From Hemerocallis citrina (lineage: Eukaryota > Streptophyta > Magnoliopsida > Asparagales > Asphodelaceae), in NCBI GenBank assembly GCA_017893485.1, contig CM030365.1:28790289-28854288 (forward strand): DNA of 64,000 bases, read 5' to 3'. The notes under the pieces are model-generated. The model saw only the letters and a list, made by a program, of their open reading frames with translations. It was not told where the DNA came from and made no database searches. Shown here one piece after another: positions 12,001 to 22,784 of this stretch. Positions within the stretch are counted from its first letter, which is position 1. Every line of letters starts with the position of its first letter. A program made the position numbers and the translations under genes.

Positions 12001-12455
12001 AGGGTTTAGGGTTTAAGGATTAGGGGTTTATATATAGGAGTTTAAATGTGGGTTAATGGGTTGTGGATATTAGTATCTAGTAATAGGTATATAATTGGGT
12101 TTTGGATTTTGGGTCAAATAACAATAGGAATGCAAATAGGATTCAGATATTTGGCTTTGGAACCCTTATTAGGAGATAAAATAATGGGAAAAGGAAAATA
12201 CCACCGAAAACACCACCATAACACCAAGAAAAAGATAAAATAAAGATAACGAGACCAAAAATGAGGAAAATATCAAAATGATGAAAAGCGAGACAAAAGA
12301 GACAATCAATCAAACACAAGGAGCTCAAAATGAAATAAAATGGATATATATTGAAAACAAATCCAATATACGGTTCTGAAAAATACAAGAGAGATAAAAC
12401 ACACAAAAATGAAAAATACACTCTAAAATACATAAAATGAAAAACAGGTGTTACA
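9076..12455 (-). mobile_element. Solo LTR of the LARD-like family, inside the MULE
   Basis: The plus strand begins TGTCACGCCCCGCTTCC and ends AACAGGTGTTACA, the same termini as the LARD-like LTRs at 14886-18803 and 19607-38439. It is 3380 bp long. Flanks are ACCAA (9071-9075) and AACAA (12456-12460), a 5-bp TSD with one mismatch. No interior or second LTR is present, so it is a solo LTR left by LTR-LTR recombination. Orientation is minus (LTR 5' end at 12455). The frames at 11504-12009 are non-coding LTR sequence. The inner part (9700-10320) is rich in CAGTAACAGTA-type short repeats. Confidence 0.9.
11992..12037 (-). promoter_or_regulatory. LTR TATA box and telomere-like (telo-box) motif
   Basis: On the minus strand TATATATA (about 12037-12029) is followed by AAACCCTAAACCCTAACCCT (about 12014-11994). 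The same TATA plus telo-box arrangement is present in the plus-oriented solo LTR at 46271-46310. This is the expected position of the LTR promoter and transcription start. Function is inferred. Confidence 0.55.
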
Positions 12456-12589
12456 AACAACATCCACCACCATCTTCATTACCAGCACTGATGATCTCCA
12501 CCACCATCGTCGTCACCACCACCAACCTCTACAACCATCGTCCTCACCACCGTCATCCCCAACCTCCACCACCATCATCATCTTCGACT

Positions 12590-12960
12590 TCATCAAAATC
12601 AAAGATCAAAATAAAAAAAAATCAAAAATCAAAAATCAAAATCAAAATCAAAATCAAAATCAAAATCAACATCCAAAATCCAAATAAAAACATTATGGGT
12701 TTGATGGGTTTATCAAGATGGTTTGATGAGTTCAATAAGAAGATGATGATGGTTTGATAGATTTTGATTTTGATTTGGATTTTGAGAAAGGGGGAGACAG
12801 CGAAGAGAAATGGTTTTGGTTTGATTTGGATTTTGGTTTTGGTTTGATTTGATTTGGATTTTGTTTTTTATTTTGATTTGGATTTTGATGGATTTTTGTT
12901 TTGATTTTGATTTTGATGATGGTTTGATGGATTTTGATTTTGATTTGTATGAAAATTTTG
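12590..12960. repeat. Inverted GATTTT / AAAATC hexamer arrays in the MULE
   Basis: 12593-12675 is an AAAATC-type array on the plus strand. 12755-12945 is the complementary GATTTT-type array. Together they can form a large imperfect hairpin inside the MULE. Reading frames across them (12437-13051) are repeat artefacts. Confidence 0.8.
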
Positions 12961-13028
12961 AATTTTTTAGGGGTTTTTTTAAATGGTTTTTTTCAGTTTT
13001 TTGGAGGACAAAGAGAAACAGTAAAAAA

Positions 13029-13208
13029 TAAGGGCAATTTGGACATTTCACATCGTTTTTGTACGAGTTCTGACTGCAATTCGTAGATTATTATTTTTTT
13101 TTTGGGGCGGGGGGGGGGGGGGGGGGGGGGGGTTAAATCTTTGACCGATAGTTTACGGGGTTAATGACTTTTGCCTCTTAGATCATGAGTGTTTTTCACC
13201 ATTTACCC
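13029..13208 (-). repeat. MULE right TIR, with homopolymer expansion
   Basis: Inverted copy of 8754-8911. Where the left TIR has the short CCACCCAAA, this copy has about ten T followed by GGGGC and G24 (13109-13132), a homopolymer expansion within the TIR. Confidence 0.9.
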
Positions 13209-13217
13209 TATAAAAAA

Positions 13218-14029
13218 AATATAAGTTGATAATCAAATTAAACAAGAAAATAACAAAACAAAAATATGTATTTATTAGATCATGATCACTTATTGAATTA
13301 AAAACATAAGAACTATCAGTTAAAGAAAATGTGACAATTAATATTAAAAGACGATAACTATTTTAAATAACATATGATCAAACTTGTGAACATTGACATA
13401 TACATCCTTGATGTTCTCATCATCACTATTCTAATTTTCCTCACCATCATTTCCATTCCCAATTGGATAATCAACTCCACGTGGTTCTGATTTTTTTTTC
13501 TTCCAGAAACATCCAAATGGGTTTTCACAACACGTGCTTCAAAATGATCATTATATAGATTATCAAAATTAGTAAAGTTTGTTTCTTTCTATTTTTATTT
13601 TCCTTTATTATATGCTTGATAAAGATCAATGTGTTTGGCCGTACAATAGGTATGAGACCAATGATATTTTGAACAATGCGAAATTGTAGTATTCATAGTT
13701 TTGAAATCTTACAAGCAAAAACGTATCCAATCATAACGAGCCTATGGGAGTATCACAGTCCTTTGTTGATTATAACTCTCCTCTATATTTTTCCACAGCT
13801 TAGCAGGATCTTTCACCCCAAGATATTTAGATTTCAGCCCTTCATGAAGGTGATGACGAAGGAATATCATTGCATTTGCATGATCCTACTGGGATGATTC
13901 ATTTCCTTCTTTGATTGTGTCACCAAGGTTCATCGTATTCAAGTGAATTTTAGAACCAAGCACCCAACTCAAATAGTTATTGCTAGAAACGGTAAGTGCG
14001 AGGAATTCAAGTTTCATGAGATTCGACAT
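13218..14029 (-). pseudogene. Copia gag remnant
   Basis: The ATG at 14029-14027 starts a protein beginning MSNLMKLEFLALTVSSNNYL with the YLSWVL..IHL block that opens many plant Copia gag proteins. Further down the minus strand (about 13675-13600) reads CSKYHWSHTYC followed by AKHIDLYQAY. This is a damaged CCHC zinc knuckle: the second Cys of the usual C..CG..GHW...C is lost. Several frame breaks lie between. It would package RNA. It ends at the MULE TSD (13209-13217), beyond which the protease lies. Confidence 0.85.
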
Positions 14030-14233
14030 GTTGAATAACTCTACAATAGAAAACTAGCAAACTTTAGAATACAATATAATATGAAACAAGATGATAAATA
14101 TATGAAACAACATGAAAAATATGCGAAACAATGAAAAATAATAAATAATACTCAATTTCACGAAACTACAAGTTCGAGTCATCATTTTTAATTCTTCATG
14201 CTCCAAAACAAAATTATATATATATATATATAT
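14030..14233 (-). other. Copia leader and (AT)n tract
   Basis: AT-rich DNA upstream of the Copia gag start, with short GAAACAA(C/T)ATGA repeats at 14080-14140 and a TA run at 14215-14233. No primer-binding site or 5' LTR is recognised. Confidence 0.4.
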
Positions 14234-14411
14234 GAGTAAAAGGGATATGAGCAACTTGCTCATTTAGTAAATTAGCAGTAGATGAGGTGACATGCATGTG
14301 ATACACTGGGCAACTAACCACTTTTAGGATTTCCCAATCACATGCATGCCACCTCATCAATTGCTTATTTGCAAAACGAGCAAGTTGCTCATACCCCTTC
14401 CTTTTCCCCTA
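14234..14411. mobile_element. MITE flanked by (AT)n, Micron-like
   Basis: About 175 bp, nearly palindromic. The left arm GGGATATGAGCAACTTGCTC..GATGAGGTGACATGCATGTG is mirrored by CACATGCATGCCACCTCATC..GAGCAAGTTGCTCATACCCC. The right end runs straight into (AT)n at 14411-14426 and the left end adjoins (TA)n at 14215-14233. No coding capacity. The placement inside an AT microsatellite resembles the Micron elements described in rice. Confidence 0.8.
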
Positions 14412-14434
14412 TATATATATATATATGGCAATGC

Positions 14435-14479
14435 TCAGTTGCAAATGGGTCTGTTTGCACAGACCCATTGCAAACTGAG
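14435..14479. other. Hairpin adjoining (AT)n
   Basis: TCAGTTGCAAATGGGTCTGT and its near-exact inverse ACAGACCCATTGCAAACTGA are separated by four bases. It follows the (AT)n at 14411-14426 directly and is followed by GGCCGTTGGATCAGATCGATC. It may be the terminus of another small transposon. The other end was not identified. Confidence 0.6.
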
Positions 14480-14483
14480 CTTC

Positions 14484-14885
14484 TGGCCGTTGGATCAGAT
14501 CGATCAAAATCCAACATCCATGATTACCCTCGCCCATCCTCCCCCCTTTCTCACTTGGGTTATTTTGGGTATTTCATCCCGAATAACCCTTCACCACATT
14601 CACTCTCTCATACACTCTCTCATTCACATTTGACGAAGTCATTTTTTTGGCCAAATTATAACTTAGGTCGTTGATTCCAACACGGCCTAAATACTTCAAT
14701 ATTTGACTTGAACTTTAGCTGTTGTTTCCAACAACTACTTTAGTATAACCTAGGTCATTGCTTGAAACATCGGCTTAGGTTATACAAGTTTTTTAAAAAC
14801 TTGTCCCCCAATCGCTCTCCTCCTATATTCTCTCTCCTTCGTTCCCAAACCCAAACGCGAAACCCAACCAACCCGCGCCACCTCC
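14484..14885 (+). other. Pyrimidine-rich, leader-like segment; LARD target site
   Basis: Contains diverged internal repeats (TTAGGTCGTTGATTCCAACA, CTAGGTCATTGCTTGAAACA at 14660-14775) and then CT-rich sequence ending CCACCTCC. The last five bases (14881-14885) are the left TSD of the LARD-like element. The other side resumes at 38440 with CCTCCGCCTCTTCATC, so 14484-14885 and 38445-38893 were once contiguous. It looks like a promoter or 5' UTR of a plant gene, but no ORF is identifiable. Confidence 0.4.
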
Positions 14886-17800
14886 TGTCACGCCCCGCTT
14901 CCCAAAAGAGAATACGGAATACGGATACGCGACAAAAGTCCAGCGAATGATTTTCATCATCCATAAGCTGTTCAAGAATCATTACAACATCTCATGAAAT
15001 AATCAGAGTCGGAAGCAAAAGTATCAACCAACATGCACATACGAACCAAAATACTAACAAGAATACTTGAAACCAAATATATAAATCTCAAATAGTTATG
15101 ATCTGAATAAGACAAATATCCAGGGTCACATTGCCCAAATACAAGATAAATCCAAGTACAAGATACATTATTGTTCAAGCAAACTACAAGAAATAATAAT
15201 AAAATCCAACACTAATACTTCATGTCACCGATACCATCTGGAACCTGTTCTCCAAAATCTGCAATTTCACAATTGCAGGGATAGGAAAAAGAAAATAAGT
15301 ACCCGTCAATTGCAAATTACGGGCCGCTTGTAATGCAGGATACAAGTACATGGGAAAAACTAACTAATCACATGGAATAAGCATGATGTCAAAATATAAC
15401 AACTAGCATGGTAAGGTAAAGCAAGTATCATGTAAACAAACATCAAGTGTCAAGTATCATGTAATCATGTATCAAGTGTCATGTATCAAGTCACATGTAA
15501 ATAAGTTTCATACATCATGTAGTCAAGTGTCAAGCAAGCTTGTTTCGTGTTCAAGTATCATGTTCAAGTATCATATATTAAGTCTTGTAGTGATTAGTGT
15601 CTAGGTAGCACTTCATGCAGCCCACCTTACATGGTTGCTACAACAGACAGTTTCGCTTTAGATTTCATAGTGGACCATAGAGGGCTATGTAGTCAGGGAT
15701 CAGAACAGAAACAGGTTCATGAATCAAACAGTTACACAAATCATCCGATTCATGCATCAACAGGTTCATGAATCAATAGGTACATGCCCAACAGGTCCGT
15801 CCATCAACAAGTAACAGGTACACGACCAATAGGTCCGTGCATCAACAGGTAACAGGTACACAACCAACAGGGCCGTGCATCAACAGGTAACAGGTACATG
15901 AACCAACAGGTCCATGCATCAACGATTCATGTACCAACATGAATCAAAATGGAAAACATGGACCCCCTTCCGAGTACACATTTTTGAATTATCCACTATT
16001 AGATCTTTCCCTTAAATCCCGGCTTGGTTATTTATTATTAATGTCTCAAACAAGCATGTATGTGTCACGACAGGACAAGTATATCATGGTACAAACAAGT
16101 AACAAGTTCAAATTGTAAGATAAACATGTACGGGTACAAGATAACTCATAAAGGAATAAAATAGTCAAATCACTAGTTCAGGACAGTAAGACCATACTGT
16201 AGTAAAACAGTGATTCCTAGTGTTACAAGCATGCAAATATGAATTTGTCGAGACGTCTAGAAAATAGACTCCCAACCGAATCCAGAGAGTATAAATAAGT
16301 CATATAGTATTTTAGAAAAACATAGCTCAAAACTGATTTGAATCCAGAAAATAGGTTTAGCCAGAAATCAGGAAATCGAATTCAATAGCAGGAAAACAGC
16401 AAGAAAACATCATAATAAATTCCAGAAAAAACCTGGGGTGTTCCCCTATCTGTCTAGTATCAAAATATATAGTTTCATAATTTTTTATTAAGATTAGTTT
16501 AGCCAACAAAAATCAGGAAACATCAAGAAACGATAGTTTGGCAATTCTGGAATTCGCAACACTGCTGTACGAAAACTGTAATATCTCGCAAACCGTGAAA
16601 CAAAATCCAAATCTTCCAAAGGGAGAAGAAAATAGACAAAATAAACTAACCTTCATATTCATAAATATTTTCCATACAGTAAAAGGAAATAGGGTGAAAA
16701 TACGATTCTTTATAGAACAGCAAGCAAAATATAGCAAGTATAGTTTTTATAAACGAGCATGAAACGGCATATAAAACTCATCAATAAAATCTACCAAAAT
16801 ACTCGGTAGTCCCTAAGTAAATATAGAAAATCTAACCAAAGTTCTTGATCAAAATAATATGTGTAGCACAAGTATCAAAATGATTTAGTTATCAAAATCA
16901 CCAAGAAATGAAATCTGAAAAAGATCTACACCTCTATAGTAAAATAGTCATATCTCACACATACGAAAAAGACATCGAGCAAGGTCAGAGGGGTTGGAAA
17001 GAAGACGAATTCTTCTACAAATCATGTTTGTTACTGGAGTTAAGATTCTGACCTTAATATGGTCTAAATTACTAATCAAGACAGAATATCGGCAAAATAC
17101 AGAATTTTCTCAAAAACCAAAATCAACAAAGATTTAATGAAACTTGATCCAAACACCACCAAATATGAAATCGAGTCTACCAAGTGTCCAAAAATCATGA
17201 AATAGGGTAATTAACATATCCAAAGCAAGTGTATCACATGGTTCTCAACAAATACCCAAATTCTCACCAGAAGTCTCACATACATGACCAAATCAAGAAC
17301 GGGCAAAACCTATGTTGTTTCATGTCAATATTGTGTCGTGAAAAAACTATGGTCAAAGCACTATGGAGACAAACTCATCAATCATACATCACACACGAGT
17401 TGTCTCTAGAATCCAACTACACTACAAGCTATATTTATGACTTGTATCATACAAAGGAATTGAGTACAAGTTACTTGCCTTAACCGATGATGAAAATGAC
17501 TCAAAGCAAGAATAATGGGAACGGATTCCCGGAACACGAACTCAACCGAACGAATAACTACAAACCACAACGAGCACACGAACGGCCAAGAACGAAGAAC
17601 GACGAATCCCACGAGCCCAATAACGAGCCTGCGAACACAACAACGAGCACACAAATTCAATTCCCACGAGCCAACGAAGACCGTAACCACGAGTACCCGA
17701 GATCCAATACACCCACACCAAGAGAGATAACAGGGTGTCGGGCTGCGGGCTGAAGGCGGATGGCGACGACGGCCAGGGGATCACGATGTCGGCAGGGAAG

Positions 17801-18803
17801 CTGCTGCAGCGTCGGGAGGCGACTGGAGGTGCTGGCTGACAGAGAAAGAGAGGCAGGGTGTGCTGCTGGCGGATAGGACGAAAAGGATAGGGGCTGTCGC
17901 CGCTGGCTGAGCACGGCGTCGCCTGGGTGCAGCAGCGGAGGGGAGGGGGTGCACAGTGGGGGTGGGCAGACTGGCTGCGCAGTGGGTGCACAGGACAGGA
18001 GGAAGGATGCGACTGGGCTGAGGAGAGCCGGGACGGATGGATGGGGGTGAGCACAGGGGGACGGGAGGTCGGAGGTGCTCGGAAGATGGGTTGCACAGGG
18101 ATGAAGGAGAGCGGCTGATGGTGAACAGGCGACCATTAGGGAGGAGACGAACGACATGCATGGGTTTAAATAGGTTGGGAAGTTTAGGTTTATACATGGG
18201 GTGGCGGGTTGGGTGTGGGTTGGGTATTGGGTTGTTTTAGGTTTTGGGCTGAAGGGATTTGAACAGGTATAATATAATGTGCCAGGTATAGATAGTAGGC
18301 TTGGGGTTTATGGTAACAGGTTTGGGGGGTTATAGGGTACCGGGTTGATATGGATGTTGGGTTTAATTAAAAAATGGGTTTAAAAATCCATTAAGAAAAT
18401 TATAGGGTTTTAGAATAAAATAACAATTAACATATACAATTTAGGATTTTATAAAAATACTTCTAATAAGAATAACAATAATAATAATAACAATATTAAA
18501 AGTAACAGTAATAAAAATAATACGAAAAAAATGATAAAAATAATAATAGTACTAATAATAACAGTATTAGTAATAATAATAGAGATCAAAGTAATAATAA
18601 CAAAAATAAGATTTGTATTAAAATGTAAAATTCATAGAAAATAGTTACAATAAAATTATTGATCGAAAAATTAGATTTTAATAGAAGAGTCAAGAATACA
18701 TCTTGACAAAAAAAAAATGGTTCGAAAGCGGAAAATTAATTTACAAAAAATTTAAATACCGAAAATACACAGAAAATACATTTTTGGGGAAACAGGGGTT
18801 ACA
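14886..18803 (-). repeat. LARD-like 3' LTR
   Basis: Plus-strand ends are TGTCACGCCCCGC and GGGGTTACA. It includes short ATCATGTA/CAAGTGTC repeats (about 15395-15600), 38-bp repeats (15760-15940), a GC-rich block at 17640-18120 whose open frames are not genes, and an AAT-rich tract (18465-18605). The paired LTR at 19607 differs at scattered positions, such as TGTCACTCCCCGC at its end. Confidence 0.93.
15760..15940. repeat. 38-bp tandem repeats in the LARD LTR
   Basis: Units ACAGGTACACGACCAACAGG plus TCCGTGCATCAACA-A-GTA occur about four to five times. The same array is at 20470-20690 in the other LTR. Confidence 0.8.
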
Positions 18804-19606
18804 AATCCTTCCCATCTTACAACAAAATTTCGTCCTCGAAATTTTCTTAGGCGGTACATAGGACAAGGCAAAAGCAAACTTGGGGAAGGGTAACAAAACA
18901 GAGGGCTAAAGGGAAAGGAACAAAGCAGTGGTAATACCAGAAAAAGAAAGAAGATGGATAACAATGAGGTCAAATGAATTGTAAGAAGAATCTAACCGGA
19001 ATCAAAAATGAAGGAGAGACAACACAAGACTTGCAAGATGACAAAGCAAAGAGATAAAGAAATAGATAGAGCTGGAATCGAAGAAATGATCGACAAGGAA
19101 GAGATGAACCAAGTAATGAGTCAACGGATGAAGATGAATACAAGGAATAGAAAGAAGCAAACAGTATAAGGAAGGAGAAACAATAAGAGAATCCTGGTAC
19201 CTGTGGGTTATGGGCCCACAACGCTTCCGCTACGCCACTCTGATCGGGAAGACTCTGCCAATGGCATCCAGCGATGCTGACTGATGGACCAAGCAGAAAA
19301 GAAAAGAATGGATAGCACCAGAATCAAAAGAATATGGGTACCAAAGAAAGAATTCATACCAAAGAAGAAATCAATTAAAGGGTATAATAGAAAAAAGACG
19401 GAAGAATAAAGGAATCAAGGGATCGAATAAGAAGGGATCAAAAAGAAAAGAATAAGACTAGTATCCAGATCTATGTTGATTATGATTCATTTATGCATGC
19501 ATGGTTGGTGAAATGTTGAGCAGATCCCAGTTCGAGCCAAGCTTGTCTAATATATTAGGAAACTAATACATTAGCCAAACCTGAGCTCTGATACCACTAA
19601 AAATCC
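18804..19606 (-). other. LARD-like interior, non-coding, with PPT and PBS
   Basis: The 803-bp interior contains no domain-bearing frame. Next to the 3' LTR, the minus strand reads GTAAGATGGGAAGGATT then TGTAACCCC, the polypurine tract. Next to the 5' LTR, GCTCTGATACCA (19585-19596) gives TGGTATCAGAGC on the minus strand, complementary to the initiator methionine tRNA 3' end, ten bases from the LTR. The purine-rich plus strand between (18840-19450) is simple AAGAAAAGGAAT-type sequence. Confidence 0.88.
19585..19596 (-). other. Primer-binding site, tRNA-iMet type
   Basis: Minus-strand TGGTATCAGAGC, ten bases inside the LTR boundary at 19607. Confidence 0.85.
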
Positions 19607-22600
19607 TGTCACTCCCCGCTTCCCAAAAGAGAATACGGAATACGGATACGCGACAAAAGCCCAACGAATAATTTTCATCATCCATAAGTTGTTCAAGAAT
19701 CATTACAACATCTCACGAATAATCAGAGTCGGAAGCAAAAGTATCAACCAGCATGTACATATGAACCAAAATACTAACAAGAATACTTGAAACCAAATAT
19801 ATAAATCTCAAATAGTCATGATCTAAATAAGATAAATATCCTGGGTCACATTGCCCAAATACAAGATATATTCAAGTACAAGATACATTATTGTTCAAGC
19901 AAACTACAAGAAATAATAATAATAAAATCCAGCACCAATATTTCATGTCACTGATAACATCTGGAACCTGTTCTCCAAAATCTGCAATTTCACAATTGCA
20001 GGGATAGGAAAAAGAAAACAAGTACTCGCCAATTGCAAGTTACGGGCCGCTGGTAATGCAAGATACAAGTACATGGGGAAAAAACTAACTAATCACATGA
20101 AATAAGCATGATCTCAAAATATAACAACTAGCAAGGTAAGGTGAAACAAGTATCATGTAAACAAATATCAAGTTTCAAGTATCATGTAATCATGTATCAA
20201 GTGTCATGTATCAAGTCTCAAGTAAACAAGTCTTATATATCATGTAGTCAAGTGTCAAGCAAGCATGTTCCATGTTCAAGTATCATATATTAAGTCTTTT
20301 AGTGATTACTATCTAGGTAGCACTTCATGTAGCCCACCTTACTGGTTGCTACAACACAGTTTCGCTTTAGATTTCATAGTAGATCATAGAGGGCAATGTA
20401 CTCAGAGATCAGAACAGAAACAAGTTCATGAATCAAACAGGTACACGAATCATCTAATTCATGCATGAACAGGTTCATGAATCAATAGGTACACGACCAA
20501 CAGGTCCGTGCATCAACAAGTAACAGGTACACGACCAACAGGTCCGTGCATCAACAAGTAACAGGTACACGACCAACAGGTCCGTGCATCAACAAGTAAC
20601 GGTACATGACCAATAGGTTCGTGCATCAACAGGTAACAGGTACATGAACCAACAGGTCCATGCATCAACAGGTTCATGTATCAACATGAATCAAAATAGA
20701 AAACACGGGCCCCATTCCGAGTACACGTTTCTGAATTATCCACTATTAGATCTTTCCCTTAAATCCCGACTTGGTTATTTATTATTAATGTCTCAAACAA
20801 GCATGTATGTGTCACGGACAGGGCAAGTATATCATGATACAAACAAGTAACAAGTTCAAGTTGCAAGATAAACATGTACGGGTACAAGATAACTCATAAA
20901 GGAATAAAATAGCCAAATCTCTAGTTCAGGACAGCAAGACCATACTGTAGTACAACAGTGATTCCCAGTGTTACAAGCATGTACATCTGAATCTGTCGAG
21001 ACTTTTAGAATATATACACCCAATCGAATCCAGCGAGAATAAATAAGTCATATAATATTTCACGAAAACAAAGCTCGAAACTGATTCAAATCCATAAAAT
21101 AGGTTCAGCCAGAAATCATGAAATCGAATTAAAGAGCAGGAAAACAGCATGAAAACATCATAATAAATTACAGGAAAAACCTGGGATATTCCCCTATATA
21201 TCTAGTATCAAAATATATAGTTTTATAATTTTTCAGTAAGATTAGTTTAGCCAACAAAAATCAGGAAACATCAAGAAACGATAGTTTGGCAATTCTGGAA
21301 TTCGCAACACTGCTGTACGAAAACTGTAATATCTCGCAAACCGTGAAACGAAATTCAAATCCACCAAAGGGAGAAGAAAATAGACAAAATAAACTAACTT
21401 TCATATTTCATAAATATTTTCCATAAAGTAAAAGGAAATAGCGATTCTTTACAGAAGAGCAAGTAAAATACAGCAAGTATAGTTTTTATAAAAGAGCATG
21501 AAACGACATATAAAACTCATTAATAAAATTCACAAAAATTTTGGGTAGTCCCTAAGTAGATATAGAAAAACTGACCAAAGTTCTAGATCAAAATAGTATG
21601 TGTCCCACAAGTATCAAAATGATTTAGTCATCAAAATCACCAAGAAATGAAATCTGGAAAAGATCTACACCTTTATAGTAAAACAGTCATATCTCACACA
21701 TACGAAAACGAAATCAAGCAATGTCAGAGGGGTTGGAAAGAAGACGAATTCCTCTACAAATTATGTTTGTTACTGGAGTTAAGATTCTGACCTTAATATG
21801 GTCTAAATTACTGATCAAGACAGAATATCGGCAAAATACAGAATTTCCTCAAAAACCAAAAACAACAAAGATTCATCGAAACTTGATCCAAACGCCACCA
21901 AACATGAAATCGAGTCTACCAAGTGTCCAAAAATCATGAAATAGGGTAATTAACATATCCAAAGCAAGTGTATCACATGGTTCTCAACAAATACCCAAAT
22001 TCTCACAAGAAGTCTCACATACATGATCAAATCAAGAATGGGCAAAACCCAAGTTGTTTCATGTCAATATTGTGTCGTGAGGAAACTATGGTCAAAGCAT
22101 TATAGAGACAAACTCATCAATCATACATCACACACGAGTTGCCTCTAGAACCCAACTACACTACAATCGGTATTTATGACTTGTATCATACAAAGGAATT
22201 GAGTACAAGTTACTTACCTTAATCGATGATGAAAAAGACTCCAAGCAAGAATAACTGGAACGGATTTCCGGAACACGAACTCAACCGAACGAATAACTAC
22301 AAACCACAACGAGCGCACGAACGACCAAGAACGAAGAACGACGAACCCCACGAACCCAATAACGAGCCCGCGAACACAACAACGAGCACAAAAATTCAAT
22401 ACCCACGAGCCAACGAACACCGTAACCACGAGTTCTCGAGATCCAATACACCCACACCAAGAGAGACAACAGGGTGTCGGGCTGCAGGGCTGAAGGAGGA
22501 CGGCGACGGTGGCCAGGGGGTCGCGACGCCGGGAGGGAAGCTGCTGCAGCATCGGGAGGCGACTGGGGGGGCTGGCTGACAGAGAAAGAGAGGTAGGGTG

Positions 22601-22784
22601 TGCCGCTAGCGGACGGGAGGAGAAGGACAGGGGTTGTCGCCGCTAGCTGAGCGAGGTGTCGCCTGGGTGCAGCAGTGGAGGGGAGGTGGTGGACAGTGGG
22701 GGTGGTGCCGACTGGCTGCGCAGTGGGTGCACAGGGTGGGAGGAAGGACGCGGCTGGGCTGAGGAGAGCCGGGAGGGATGGGCG
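19607..22784 (-). repeat. LARD-like 5' LTR, first part
   Basis: Collinear with 14886-18040. It stops at 22784 (GGGAGGGATGGGCG), where the nested gypsy element begins. The rest of this LTR is at 37720-38439. The 38-bp repeat array is at 20470-20690. Confidence 0.93.

Larger units (their letters stand above)
8754..13208. mobile_element. Non-autonomous Mutator-like element (MULE) with nested solo LTR
   Basis: Long terminal inverted repeats (TIRs, 8754-8911 and 13029-13208) begin GGGTATATGACGAAAAACAC on the left and, inverted, GGGTAAATGGTGAAAAACAC on the right. They are flanked by identical 9-bp TSDs TATAAAAAA at 8745-8753 and 13209-13217. A 9-bp TSD with long TIRs is the Mutator signature. The interior has no transposase. 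It holds CCACCATCATCA-type sequence, inverted GATTTT hexamer arrays and a 3.4-kb solo LTR (9076-12455). Without the solo LTR the element would be about 1.07 kb. It sits between gag and protease of the Copia element, so it is younger than the Copia element. Confidence 0.92.
4759..14029 (-). mobile_element. Decayed Ty1/Copia retrotransposon, interrupted
   Basis: Minus-strand Copia order is recognisable: gag (14029 to 13218), then a Mutator-like insertion (8754-13208), then protease, GAG-pre-integrase, integrase, reverse transcriptase, RNase H and a 3' LTR at 4759-5034. Many stops and frameshifts make every domain non-functional. No 5' LTR is recognised upstream of gag, where an AT-rich leader runs into a MITE at 14234, so the element is 5'-truncated. 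The family is a plant Copia with a short LTR. Assignment rests on the integrase stretch WHDQLGHLGSTMMHRIIE, the reverse transcriptase YVDD box, and the domain order INT before RT. Confidence 0.9.

Noticed and set aside
15395..15600. Centromere-like satellite in LARD LTR
   Set aside because: The short ATCATGTA/CAAGTGTC repeats are irregular and confined to the LTRs. No satellite period.
17542..18240. Overlapping Ser/Pro-rich and Gly-rich open frames on both strands
   Set aside because: They lie wholly within a GC-rich block of the LARD LTR, are open in many frames and recur in the sister LTR with frame changes. Not proteins.
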